Shown: one piece after another, positions 1 to 10,465 of the stretch | Layout: every line of letters starts with the position of its first letter | Position numbering within the stretch: the first letter of the stretch is position 1 | DNA from: Cymbidium sinense | Taxonomy: Eukaryota > Streptophyta > Magnoliopsida > Asparagales > Orchidaceae | Assembly: GCA_021442155.1 (NCBI GenBank) | Contig: CM038229.1 | Coordinates: 70,576,443 to 70,640,442, forward strand | Direction: 5' to 3' | Length of the DNA stretch: 64,000 bases | The notes under the pieces: generated by a model | What the model was told of the DNA's origin: nothing | Seen by the model: the letters and a program-made list of their open reading frames with translations, nothing else | Databases searched by the model: none | Made by a program: the position numbers and the translations under genes

Positions 1-93
1 GCCCGATCGCCTTCAAGCTATTGAACAAGAAGTTAACAAGCTCATAGAAGCTGGATTCATAATGAGAAGTGCATTACCCAACATGGCTAGCAA

Positions 94-342
94 ATGTTGT
101 CATGGTTAAAAAAACAAATGGAACATGGAGGATGTGTTGATTACACGACCTTAATGCGCCTAAAGGATAGTTTTCCTCTTCCTCGAATCGATCAATTGGT
201 GGACGCTACGTCCGGACATCAAATGCTTAATTTTTTGGATGCTTATTCTGGGTACAATCAAATAAAGATGAACCCAACAGATGAAGAGGCTACAGCATTT
301 CAAACATATAAAGGTTTATATTTACCAAGTCATGCCATTTGA
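94..342 (+). pseudogene. Reverse transcriptase fragment of the Tat element
   Basis: This 82-codon open stretch is the longest intact piece of the RT. It carries the conserved finger and palm blocks (VDYTTL, DSFPLPRID, FLDAYSGYNQIKM, EEATAFQT). The frame breaks at its start, where a KKTNGT-like block precedes it, and at its end, where the expected MPFGL block is lost before the YVDD box at 415-426. It is a fragment, not a gene. Confidence 0.9.
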
Positions 343-2123
343 TTAAAAATGTCGGTGCTACCTATCAACGCCTTATGAATAAGGTTTTAAAGACCTAGGC
401 CACACATGGAGGTGTATGTGGATGACATGTTAGTGAAAAAGCTTAGAAAAGTCACAACATATTTCGACTTAGAAGCATGTTTTGACCTTCTTCGACGCTT
501 ATAACATACCAACTTAACCCACCAAGTGTGCTTTTGGGGTTACTGAAAATTGATTTATGGTAACTCACCGGGATAGAGGCTAACCCCGAGAAAATCAAAG
601 CTCTCAAGATATGATTCCTCCAAGAATATCAAAGACGCTCAACATTTGAATGGTCGAATTGCGATTATCCCATTTCTAGCCCGCTCGGGACAAATACTTG
701 CCATTCTTTAAAATATTGAAGGAGCTAAAAATAATAATTTTCAATGGACCGATGAATGTCATGCTTTTGAGCAACTAAAAGAATATCTAGCATCTCCTCC
801 CCTCGCTATCCAAACCTATTCAAGGAGAAACGTTATACTTATATCTGCGCTTTCTTCCCACAATAAGCTCGCTTTAGTAGAAGAAGATGGGGCACAACAA
901 CCAATTTATTACGCCAAGAAAATTCTCTCGATATAAAGTCGTTATCCATTTGCGTGATAAAGTGGCTCGCATTAGTTTTCTCAGCAAAATTGCGCCCATA
1001 CTTTCAAGCTCACACCATCTGCTACACTTTTACCATTAAGGGCCATCTTACGTAAAACCGTAAGCATCCGGGAGGTTAATCAAATGGTCTCAGAGAACTG
1101 GGAGAATTTGATATAAATTTTCTACTCCCGCCATAAAGTCTCAAATACTAGACTTTATAGTGGAATGCACCAACCCAACTCTAGAAGAGCTTCACACGTG
1201 CCTTTCATCTCCTCAATGGACTCTCATGTTGATGGAGCCGTTCGGGTGCGGGAATCCTACTTGTTTCCCCAAAAAAAATACCCTAGAGTATGGACTTAAA
1301 ATTCCCAACTAATAACATGGCGAATATGAGGCTCTCATCGCAGGTTGAGACTCAGCCATCAAAGCCCAAAACTTAGTAATTCACACCGACTCCACTTGTC
1401 GCCTCCCAAGTTGGAGGAGATTTTAATACTCATAATCCTCAACTGGTGCAATATCTCCACTTGGTAAAATCCCTTCTTACTCATTTCAAGACACATCAAA
1501 TCATCCACATACTACGAGAGAAGAATACTCCGACGCCTTGCTAAGCTTGCTACCTCTACCCGAGATCTATTTAAGAGAAAGCATGTTGAAGAAATACATT
1601 TTCCTAGTATCCAAGGGTCATGGGTAATTCAAACTATTGATGAGGAAAAGGAACGCTCGGATACCCGATCCTATCTTTTCTACAAGAAGGAACCCTTCCA
1701 AGATCCAACTTCAAGAACGCCTCCAAGACAAGCTTCAAACTTTGCTATTATTGAGGTGAACTATACAAGCGAAGCTTTCTGTCCAGATCTCAAATGCCTT
1801 CCACCTTCGTAAGCCGACATTAAGAGAGGTTCACTGTGGATATGTGGAGAACACCTTGAGGAAGAGAGGCCCTTAAAATCAGACAAGGGTTTTATTGGCC
1901 TACAATGAAACAAGACGCCTTGAGTTCACAAAAAATGTAAGTTGTCAATTGCATTCTAACCTCCCTCACATGCCTCATGCGAATCCTCATCCATTCAAAG
2001 CCCGTGGCCCTTTGCTCGGGGATTGATATCATGGGACCTTTTCCAATAGGCAACTAAAAGTTCATCATTCTAGCCGACTACTTCACCAAATGGGTAGGTC
2101 AACCCGCTAAAATCACGAGGCAA

Positions 2124-2546
2124 ATGCTAAATAATTTGTCCGAAAATATAATATGTCGATTGGGTCTTCCCAAAGATCATCACCCACAACGGAACTCAAT
2201 TTACTGGAAAAGTCTTTACATCCTTTGCAAAGATCTTCACATTCGCATCGATACCAGTAGCACATCCTCAAACCAATGGCAAACCGGTTACCAAGGACCA
2301 TACTCAAAGGACAAAACACGCCTGAGAAGGTCGCAATGGGTTGATGAACTTCCCAATGTTCTTTGGGCCTACCGCATCACGTCAAGCACCTCAACCGGTG
2401 AGACACCATATAACTTGTGTTTTGGTACAGAAGCTATCATACTGGTGGATATCGGGTTCCAAGTCCAAGAGTCCGCCGATCATGGTAGTAATGAAGAAAA
2501 ACTCAAAGACCTAGATCTACTCCCCAAACTCGGATATGGCTACTGA
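2124..2546 (+). pseudogene. Integrase core and C-terminal fragment of the Tat element
   Basis: This 140-codon open stretch matches the integrase of Tat elements: FCKDLHIRID-like and SSTSSNQWQTG-like blocks, then WVDELPNVLWAYRIT, TGETPYNL and FGTEAIILVDIG. The segment just upstream (2040-2120) reads as the expected core sequence only after frame changes. The catalytic region is therefore split. Confidence 0.9.
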
Positions 2547-2825
2547 CCGCTCTATCACCAACGGGTAGCTCGCCACTTCAACAGTAAGAGTGAAACCGTC
2601 CCCATATCTATCTATGACTTGGTCCCCAAGTCTCGGGCAGCAAAGGCCCTCAATAAACTCTCTCACTGGATGGTCCAGATGTGGTTATAGCTATGGTCAG
2701 AACGCTCAAGGGACCCGTAAGGAAAAACTCTACCTCAACTTGGAATACTAAGAATCTTCAAAAATATTATCGAACTCCATCGCATAATTATTATGACTTT
2801 TATCTCCTCCATTTCATCCTCAGAT

Positions 2826-2890
2826 AACGACCCCACCTAGTGGGATTAAAGCTTGTTGTTGTTATTTTCGCCGTTGTTGTTGTTGTATTT
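2826..2890 (+). repeat. 3' end of an RTE-type LINE, or a look-alike, with TTG-repeat tail
   Basis: The sequence CCCCACCTAGTGGGATTAA followed by GCTTGTTGTTGTT and a second TTG run has the form of the 3' terminus of plant RTE LINEs. The much longer LINE at 35145-37115 ends the same way near 37072-37115. Only the tail is recognisable here, so this is a 5'-truncated copy next to the integrase end. Confidence 0.65.
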
Positions 2891-3084
2891 TCTTGAAACT
2901 CATACTGTCTTATGATTATATCATTGAACTAGTGAATTCACGCCTTTGTTCTAACAAGATTTGTTTTTTCTTTACTTTTCCTCCCACTTGAGAAATATAC
3001 AACTCATGTTACATCTCATTGGGACATGATCAATCCCAAGGGACTTGATCGACCTCTTCCGCATGTGTTAATGTCATCATTGAG

Positions 3085-3225
3085 CAAAAATTCTCGACAA
3101 ACAACCCAGAAAGGTCAAAAGGTCCTTGGTGGACTTCCCACCTCTTCCATATTAATGTGAAAAAAACTAACAAACAACCTAGGAAAGGTTCCTGGTGGAC
3201 TTCCCACCACCTCTTCCATACGTCA
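3085..3225. repeat. Two-copy direct repeat of about 75 bp
   Basis: Two adjacent units share ACAAACAACC, then AGAAAGGTC or GGAAAGGTT, then TGGTGGACTTCCCACC and CTCTTCCAT. The remaining stretch 2900-3500 contains no recognisable gene; it is probably untranslated sequence downstream of the retrotransposon pol. Confidence 0.6.
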
Positions 3226-3499
3226 TCGAACACTCAAAATCCTCGATAGGTCAAAAAAATCCTCAAGTGGATCCAACTCACCCATATTAGCAACGCCAAA
3301 GGTATTTTTTTTGACCAATTACCCGTGATGGATGAGGATAAAAAAAAAAAGAGTATATATATCTATATCATCGATATTAATGATGATATAAGAAGGAATT
3401 AAGATCCCGATACACCATAATATTACATAGAACAAACGATAAGAAGAAAGACATCCACAACCGATGCTACATAATATCGATATCCTCATCATCACTAGA

Positions 3500-5060
3500 G
3501 ACGCCCCGAGCCCACTCACAACTCCTTCATCTTCATAATCCGTGAAGGATCTTCGATGCTTGATGGGAGATATATCCTCAATTTTGGCCCCGCCTTATGT
3601 ATCACATAATTCCTTTCAGAACCCTCTGATGAAGCCCCTCCTCTAAACACCGCTGCTCCAAGTCCTTCACTTCAACATCAAAGATATGGTTACGAGCCTC
3701 CCGATAAAGTCTTCAATAACGCCACGATAAGCCGTGGGAATTCTTGAAGTCTTCCATTTTGAGAAGTTTATCTCGCTTGCTTCCGCTTCGACATTCTATG
3801 CTCCTTTTCGTAAAGACGATCTTGTAATGCTTTCTTATCCGCCAAGTGCCGATCCTCTTCTCCTTATGTCTCGCCTCGCCTCAAATCATCATCACGAAGC
3901 GCTTCCACCTCCCTCGGAGAGAAAAGAAGTCGACATATTCGCCATATTCTACACTCGCCAACTCCCTCCAAGTCGCCACTTCTTTAGCTTTAGCATTCAT
4001 CCTTCGCTCATCAGATAGATTTTTTATCTTCACAAATTCAAGATTCCATCTCATCTAAGGCAACACCCAATGAGCCATCCCCTAATGACCGAAGTTACTA
4101 AAAAAAAAAAAATCACCAATGTTACATAAAGAAGGAGGAAAAAAGAATAAGGGAAGAAGAAAAACACCACCATCCGCCTGACGCCCAAGACATATGTGAT
4201 TTAATACCTCTTCGTGAATTTGCTTTAGAGTAACGAACTCCCCATCATGAGTCGAAACAAATTAAACTCTCGATGCTAAGTGAACATCATCTCCCAGATA
4301 TCCGACATAGCCATTTCAAAGACGAAGTCTTCTCTCAGAAAGATGGAACATTGCTACCGCCGGATTCCGCGGATGCTTCTCAAGAGAACCCTATGAGGAG
4401 AACTCGCCACCCTTTCTCTTCAACTAAGAGCATGAGATCTTCCCGCCTCGATGGAAAGACCAACTTAAACATCCTATCTTCAACTATATATTTACTAATG
4501 TAATGTAACTCATGTTGCAAGCTTCCCACATCAGGAATATTAAGAGTTGCTAGAATGTCATCCTCCGATATCAGCGATGGATCCGAAGATCATTCAATCT
4601 TCCCCATCTCTCAGGAAGGCCCCACTCATTCTTCACATAAAAGAATCCAGTAGACCAAGTTTTGGACGGATCCCGTGCTGAAAATTCTATCCAATTCTTT
4701 ATAGTCCGATAAGAAACACGTCCTTGAGCATCACATGTGAATCTACACATTCGGCACAAGTATTCGATGTTCAAAGTAACCCCACGCTCCCTGAAGAAGG
4801 TAGTCCAATAATGACCGCTAAAGCTCAAACAAAAAATTGCATCAAAGCCACGCCACATTTTTTTGAAGATCTCAATCACTGGAGCCAAAGGGAATCGCAA
4901 ACGTAAGAGTCATCTCGAAATAGAAAAGTACCCCGTGGAGGCTTAATGCTCAATCGACTTTTAGCAACAATAGCCACCAACTCATTGGGAAGAAAAATTT
5001 CGGAACACCATTAAACTATTTGATGTGACGTTGAGGACATATCGGCCCGCCACACTATGA
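3500..5060 (-). pseudogene. Broken antisense ORF of a Tat retrotransposon ('putative gypsy-type transposon' domain)
   Basis: On the minus strand, 4900 down to 4571 encodes 109 residues: PLAPVIEIFKKMWRGF near the start, then CRFTCDAQGRVSY and later STGFFYVKNEWGLPERWGR. This has the character of the plant 'putative gypsy type transposon' family (Pfam Transposase_28): a globular segment, then a FFYVxxEWGLP-type tryptophan-rich block. Further along the minus strand (about 4000-3740) a charged stretch follows in broken frames (ELASVEYGEYVDF, then LQDRLYEKEHRMSKRK), like a coiled coil. Such ORFs lie antisense, downstream of pol, in some Tat elements, which is the arrangement seen here. Family assignment is from memory of the motif style and is moderately sure. 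Confidence 0.6.
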
Positions 5061-5404
5061 GTTTTCATCATCACCCAGAAAATATAAAAATAATAAAAAA
5101 AAATAAAATAAATAAAATAAATAAATCAAGAATTTTGCTACACTCACCTCAAGACGGGCATTTTTTTTCCCCTCGCCCAAGCTTGAGTAAAATTTTTCTC
5201 CTACGATCCGACAAAAACACACACATACGACAAGAAAGAGGAAGGAGGGATATATAAAGAAAGGGAGAGAGGGAGGGAAAGAAGTTATCCCCCTCCAATA
5301 ATGCTATAAAATCACCAGCCAAACTTTCGAGTTAGACGATGGTTCCTAATCGATCCCCGCCTTTTTTTCATCTCCAGAACCTTCCATCGTTTCCTACAAG
5401 AAAA
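5060..5404. other. AT-rich then C/T-rich spacer with minus-strand TATA-like site
   Basis: This stretch contains an A-rich run (5085-5125), a purine-rich block (5230-5285) and a minus-strand TATA-like element near 5251-5258. No coding sequence is evident. Confidence 0.4.
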
Positions 5405-6320
5405 GTATGGGCTTGATCGCCCTAACCCGACGGTCCGAGAAGAACCGACGAGGTCGGTGAACCGGAACCACGCGATACCGCGGGCCTTGAACCCGACGGT
5501 CCGACGAGGCCAAGAACGGACGGCCGAAACCGGAACCACGACGTACCGGGCCTTGATCACCTCTAACCCGACCGACGGCCGAACGACGGCCGGTAAACGA
5601 CCACGATGTACCGTGGGCCTTGATCGCTTCCTAACCTGAACCGACGGTCGAACGACGGTCGAAACCGGAACCACGAATGTACCGCGGCCTTGATCGCTTC
5701 TCCCGGACCCGACGGCCGCGAACCGGACGAAACCGAACCACGATACCGGCCTTGATCGCTTCTAACCTGACGACGGCGACGACGGTAAAACCGAACCACG
5801 ACGTGTACCGTGGGCCTTGATCGCCTCCTAACCCGGACGACCGACGGCCGAGACGGGAACCGGAACCACGACGATGTACCTGATCGCCTTCTAACCCCCG
5901 ACGAGGCCGAAACGACGAGTCGGAAACCGGAACCACGACGATATGGCCTTGATCGCCTCCTAACCCGGAGGCCGAACCGACGAGGTCGAAAACCGGAACC
6001 ACGACATATGTACCGTGGCCTTGATCGCCTTCAACCTAACCCGACGAGGCCGAACGACGGTCAAACCGAACCACGACGATATACCGTTTGATCGCCCTAA
6101 CCCGGACGGTCCGAAGGCGAACCGAGGTCGGTAAACCAACCACATATGACTTGACGCCTAACCCGGACGACCCCAAGAACCGGACGAAAACCGAACCACG
6201 ACGATGTACCGTGGCCTTGATCGCCCTACCCGACGAGGCTCGAACCGACGAGGTCGGGAAACCTAACCACGTGATACGCGGGCCTTGTCACCTTCCTTGA
6301 TCGCCTCGACCACCTTGATT
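5405..6320. repeat. GC-rich minisatellite, about 68-bp unit, about 13 copies
   Basis: The motif CCTTGATCGCC followed by TAACCCGACG recurs near 5413, 5552, 5620, 5690, 5752, 5816, 5881, 5948, 6021, 6090, 6215 and 6312, with diverged copies near 5486, 6150 and 6284. Each unit continues with GACGAGGTC-like and AAACCGGAACCACGA-like blocks. Spacing is 60-73 bp. The block is strongly GC-rich in an otherwise AT-rich window. Open frames on both strands (arginine- and glycine-rich) are by-products of composition. Its place between the antisense ORF and an LTR fits the tandem-repeat-prone 3' UTR known from Tat elements. Confidence 0.9.
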
Positions 6321-6860
6321 GCCTCCAAAGGACCCTCACTCAAGAAGAAAGGGAGAGGGGGTGTGCTCTCCCTCTCACCCTGTGGTATTTATAGCCCCCA
6401 CAAGGGACAAAAGAGTCAAACCTCAAAAATTAAAAATGGCTCAAAATGGCTCAAATTCCTCAAAAATGGCTCAAAACTCAAATGTTGAAAATGACTCAAA
6501 ACTGGCTCAAAACCCTCAATGCTCATGGGCATGACGCTGGTTCGTGGGCCGCTCCAGCATTCCTGGGTCACCACGCGAACGCTAACCCGAACTGTCGGCA
6601 TGACTGAATGTCAGCATGCGAACTGCAACTCAAGACTCGCAGCCATGATCTTCAAGACGCTCGACCCACGCCGCCTCTCTCATTAATACGCTCGCTGGAG
6701 ACTCCAAGCAAGACGCTGCTGGTACGCTTCACAGCCAAGGCCGCCGACGGGCGCCGAAGCGCACGGCGCCTGCTGGGTCCTGAAATGCCTGAAAACTTCC
6801 ATGAGTATCCCAGATCCTAACTCACCCTTTTGCCACATCTACTTCTAATCATAATTTTGT
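6321..6860. other. Probable retrotransposon 3' untranslated region or LTR part
   Basis: The region contains a short tandem of AAATGGCTCAAA-like units (about 6433-6510), a purine-rich run (6340-6362) and a GC-richer block (6540-6790). No gene is recognised. The LTR boundary of the Tat element must lie near here, but I could not place TG and CA ends. Confidence 0.35.
6386..6394 (-). promoter_or_regulatory. Minus-strand TATA-box-like element
   Basis: TATTTATAG on the plus strand reads CTATAAATA on the minus strand, in a GGGGGCTATAAATACCAC context. About 20 bases downstream on the minus strand lies a pyrimidine/purine leader that leads into the minisatellite and towards the antisense ORF. A promoter for that ORF is an inference. 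Confidence 0.4.
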
Positions 6861-6977
6861 ATTTTTATGATGATTTCTCTCTCAAAATGTATGATTCATT
6901 CGCTGCTTGAAGAATTATTTTCGAACATTTGATATATATTTTGGATGATTAAGCTAATGTCATCCAAAAATAGCAAC

Positions 6978-7814
6978 CGATATGACTCTCAAAATATGAC
7001 TAGTCAAAGCACAAATCTTGATGTCAAAAGCGTATATGATTTTGAGTCAAAACCATCGAGATCAAGCACTTAAAATATCATCGAATCTTTGGGACATCAA
7101 TTAAATCCCAAAACAACTCTCAAATATGGAGTGTTTATAGTCAAATCGAGTGCCTCGACGAGCCGGATCTAATGAGCCTAAGATCTCATAATTCGACTTC
7201 ATTTGGGCATCCAAATGCTCAAAATACATCAAATGATCAAGGAATCATCCCGAGCCATCAAGGGAGTGGTCTGTGCTTTACATGAATTTACAAATGCCTC
7301 CCTCCCATCTATAAATAGCCTTCATTCCTCACACCAAAGAAAAGGAGAGGCCAAGTGAAGTGAAGTGAAGAAGAAGAGGAGAAAACAAGTGAAGAAGAGA
7401 GTGCAAGAAGAAAGAAGAGGAAGAGTCAGGAAGAAGAGGAAGAATCCAAACAAGAAGAGGAAAAGCGCAAAGGAGGGAAAGGCTCAAGAAGATCCTCCAA
7501 GCAAGGTCGATCCCGCTCTCACATCAACCACCATCACGCCACTTCATCGCCAATTGTTTCGTGATCTCCACCTACTACCAACCATTACAACCGATCACAA
7601 GCTGCTTTTTCCTCTCTCACATGCAATTCAATCTTGTATCGTGAAGACTCACTCAAACATACATAGTGGAAGCTTTTACCTAAGCTGATTTTTTCCCCTT
7701 TCGAGGTTTTCACGCTAAAAATTATGAGTCTTTGTTCATTTTAATTACCTCGCGCTTCACAAGACTGAGGCGTAAACTTTCACTCTACCGTGACTGGTTT
7801 TCTAGCACGCAACA
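6978..7814 (+). mobile_element. Family-B LTR, copy 1
   Basis: Starts with CGATATGACTCTCAAAAT and ends with CTAGCACGCAACA, matching the ends of the solo LTR at 13614-14407 (which are TGATATGAC...CTAGCATAACA on its own strand). Shared internal blocks include AAGCACAAATCTTGATG, ATCAAGCACTTAAAATATC, GTTTATAGTCAAATCGAG and ATCAAGGAATCAT. A TATA box (CTATAAATAG, 7309-7318) precedes a purine-rich leader (7337-7500) and a short CACCATCACG tract (7520-7560). The 107-codon lysine- and arginine-rich frame at 7365-7688 is leader sequence, not a protein. No target duplication is visible and the first base is C rather than T, so the ends are diverged. Confidence 0.75.
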
Positions 7815-8799
7815 ATATATATATATCAATTATATGAATTTGTCGGCATAAAATTCATATTAGGTGATTAAATATTCAGAAAATTGATTTTAAAAAAAAA
7901 AAAACCTATTTACATGTAATAGCCCTAACCGACCCTCCACGTTCTCGGCTCCCTCGCATGCAACTGCTCCCGCGCAAGCTTCTTTCAACTGTTCCCTCCA
8001 AAGAACGACAACTGTTCCCTCCTCCTCCTCAAGCAAACCGCAGCCCTCCTCTCTCCATAACGACAGTTTTTTGCCTACTTCCCTCATAACTGAACGCTCA
8101 ACTCTCAACCCGAGGGCTTTTTTTGGCGAATCGCATGGGAACCGCTCTTCTGGGACTTTTCTCATTCGCTTCCGCCTCTCTCGTACAGGGCACGATTGAA
8201 AACCGCAAGCACTACCACTACTCTCACAGCGGCAATCCTCGTGGCTCTCATGGATTCTGCCACTTACGTTTTCATCTTCTCCTAATCTTTCTTTAGAGCA
8301 GTCAACAGTGGAACGCCTTTGCTGCTGCAACCTCTGGAATACAATGGACAGGCATCGAGCTAATCACTTTGGCGACAGCGGAAGGCACTCGAGAATGCCT
8401 TCACGGTAGCCTTCCAATACCCAACCGAACCAGCACCAACGTTATCCAAGAGTTGTTGGAATTACCGGTGGCGAAAGCTTCTAGTGGCCGATACTACCCT
8501 TACCGCGCCCAGCCGGACTATTCATCCACCGGCGGCAAGTCCAGTGATGAATAAGATCAATGGGAAACTTCTGAGCACGGCTCCTTGTCTTGGGGGATCT
8601 TCTTCGTCGGATTGTTCGACGCCTTTGTCACCACTGTTGCGATTATTCATTTGCGGAGGCTGCGGAGAGGGCTGTCTATGAGGAGGGGCAGCATCTTATC
8701 AGGGATATATTGGAACAACCGGTTGTACAATCTCATATTTTAAGTTGATCTCCGCATAAGAAGATTTGACAGCAAAGAAAGAGGATTTGGAAGTGCTTT
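7815..8799. other. Unassigned region, C/T-rich in its first half
   Basis: A pyrimidine-rich stretch (7920-8330) looks like a 5' leader, and 8340-8740 has mixed GC content. It may be the degraded 5' part of the retrocopied RNA-binding protein mRNA that follows, but I could not recognise its first RRM. Open frames of up to 146 codons on the minus strand reflect strand composition. Confidence 0.3.
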
Positions 8800-9571
8800 A
8801 CTCTGAAAGCAAAGAAGTTGAATGAAGTTGTGAGGAAAACATGTAGAAGTCAAGAGAGCTAAATCAAGATCAGCAGAGCGAGACAGCTTCAATCTGCTTG
8901 CCATCGAAGTTCAGTTCAAAGTACTAACAACACTAATGATGACAATAATATTAACTCCAGAAAGATTTTTGTAGGAGGATTGCCATCTAATATCACTGAA
9001 GATGAGTTTAGGAGCTACTTTGAGAAATTTGGTTCACTGAATGATGTGGATGAATGATAGTGAAACACATCGGCCAAGAGGCTTTGGCTTTATAACCTTT
9101 GATTCATAAGAGGCGGCACAGACTACGATGCAGAAGAGATTCCATGAGCTGAATAAAAAGTTGTAGAGGTTAAAATAGCAGTTCCCAAGGATAATATCAA
9201 CTCTTCTGGCAGTAGCTATATCAACATGAATGATAATTTTATCCCAGGTTGGGAGAGGCTAAATTCTTATGTTAATTATAGTCCTTAGGGATATCCACCT
9301 TATGGTCCTGAATATGAGTGTTATTATGGTTATGAATTACAACTTGTTCCTGGTTATGGGTTCGGACCATTGGCTATGATGGTGGATATACATATGAGGG
9401 CTACGGTGCATGGGCCTAGCTGTTATATGAGGAAGGCTAGCGGAGGATATCATGGTGCTAAGTGGCTTGGGAAGGGAAAGTTAAATCAAACTGGCGCCAA
9501 TCAGCATATGAAAGAGCTTGCCAATACAGTCTCTTTAGAGCTTGAGAATGTCAAGGTTGATGATGCTGAAT
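8800..9571 (+). pseudogene. Processed pseudogene of an hnRNP-type RRM protein (RNP1-like)
   Basis: Reading 8948-9200 across frame breaks gives the second RRM of plant hnRNP1-like proteins: KIFVGGLPSNITEDEF (RNP2 region, from about 8963), SYFEKFGSLNDV, then ETHRPRGFGFITFDS (RNP1 region, about 9066-9108) and EAAQTTMQKRFHELN, ending in VKIAVPKD. Before it is a polar linker (SSVQSTNNTNDDNNINS); after it comes a glycine- and tyrosine-rich tail (PYGPEYECYYGYE). Parent proteins bind RNA through two RRMs. There is a stop in place of the residue after ITFDS (about 9109), a loss in the loop near 9046-9056 and a second stop near 9288. No introns are visible, which fits a retrocopied mRNA. Confidence 0.85.
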
Positions 9572-9579
9572 AATCTCTT

Positions 9580-10465
9580 GGTGTGATTAAAGACCTCGCC
9601 ATGCTCATCAAGGAGATGAACGATTGTGGTGTCACAAGACACGCTCATCGCATTGAAGTAAGCCAAAACTATCGATGTCGCCCCACGCGAAATGTCGTGC
9701 ATATATTTGCTTTTATGCAGGTGATTGAAGGTCAGGGCACGAGATGAAATCCGGTTGTGGTGTCGCAAGACACCGCTCGCTACGCTCATCAGGGTGTACC
9801 GAGTAAGCCAAAACCGTTAGTTGTGACACCCCTATGCCGAAATGCTGTCAAAATTTGGATTATTTGTATATATATATTTTTTCTTTTATGCAGGCGATTG
9901 AAGTCCTCGTTATGCTCATCAGGGCGTAACGAGATTGAAGGTCGACCGAGGTGCTTTAAAACACCAGTTCATCGAGGGCAAGCCAAAACACCCTCGATGC
10001 AGCCCTCTAGATGGGGATGATGCCGGGAGGCTGCCGAAATTTTGTCTAAATTCTAGACTTAAAAAAAGAGCGGGGGAATGAATATATATTGTATTTGTCT
10101 TCTTTCAGGTTTGAAGGCCTCACAGCTCAATAGGGTGACGAGATAAAAACAGTTGTGATACACATGCTCAACAGGGCGTATCGAGTAAGCCAAAATACCC
10201 TCGATGCGCCTCTACACGGATGAGGTCGAGGCAAATTCCCCATTTCGACTTAAAAAAAAGGGGAATGAATATATATTGCATTGAATGTCTTCTTCAGTCT
10301 ACCTCATCTGCTCATGACGAGATGAAAAAACAGTTGTGATGTAGAAGACACCATTTATACGTTTAACAAGGCGAGTAAGCCAAAATACCCCAATGCGCCT
10401 TACACGGATGACGGAGGTGCTGAAATTTCAAAATCTTTGACTTAGAAAAAAGGGGAGGGTAAAAT
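9580..10465. repeat. Tandem array, about 180-220-bp units, four to five copies
   Basis: Recurring blocks are ATGCTCATCAGGGCG(T)A, GAGTAAGCCAAAA, CCCTCGATGCGCC or CCTATGCCGAAATG, a TTAAAAAAAGGGG-type purine run, GAATGAATATATATTG and a TTTATGCAGG or CTTCTTTCAGG junction (about 9717, 9890, 10107 and 10287). Units shorten and diverge toward 10465. A short frame at 9757-10020 crosses units and is not a gene. Confidence 0.8.

Larger units (their letters stand above)
1..2790 (+). mobile_element. Tat-lineage Ty3/gypsy retrotransposon pol remnant (RT, RNase H, second RNase H, integrase)
   Basis: Broken reading frames recover the pol domains in the usual order. RT covers about 1-700, with the PLPRIDQLVDATSG block at 179-220, the SFLDAYSGYNQ-like block near 225 and the YVDD catalytic box at 415-426. 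A first RNase H lies near 730-1160 (QPIYYAKK at about 899-922). A second, archaeal-type RNase H lies near 1210-1680 (EYGL...GEYEALIAG, then VIHTDS). Integrase runs from about 1780 to 2790, including the FGTEAIILVDIGF stretch at 2421-2459 and a WNTKNLQKYY-like C-terminus near 2740-2770. Two RNase H domains and these integrase motifs are hallmarks of the Tat lineage (Ogre, Retand, Grande). Stops and frameshifts occur throughout, so no protein can be made. The 5' part lies outside the window. Confidence 0.93.

Noticed and set aside
1..2790. Possible integrated plant pararetrovirus
   Set aside because: An integrase and a second RNase H are present and match Tat-lineage retrotransposons; no movement or coat protein motif was seen.
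5312..6300. Arg/Gly-rich frames on both strands
   Set aside because: By-products of the GC-rich 68-bp minisatellite; they are open on both strands and change frame between units.
7365..7688. Lys/Arg-rich 107-codon frame
   Set aside because: It lies in the purine-rich leader of a family-B LTR and is not conserved in the other copies.
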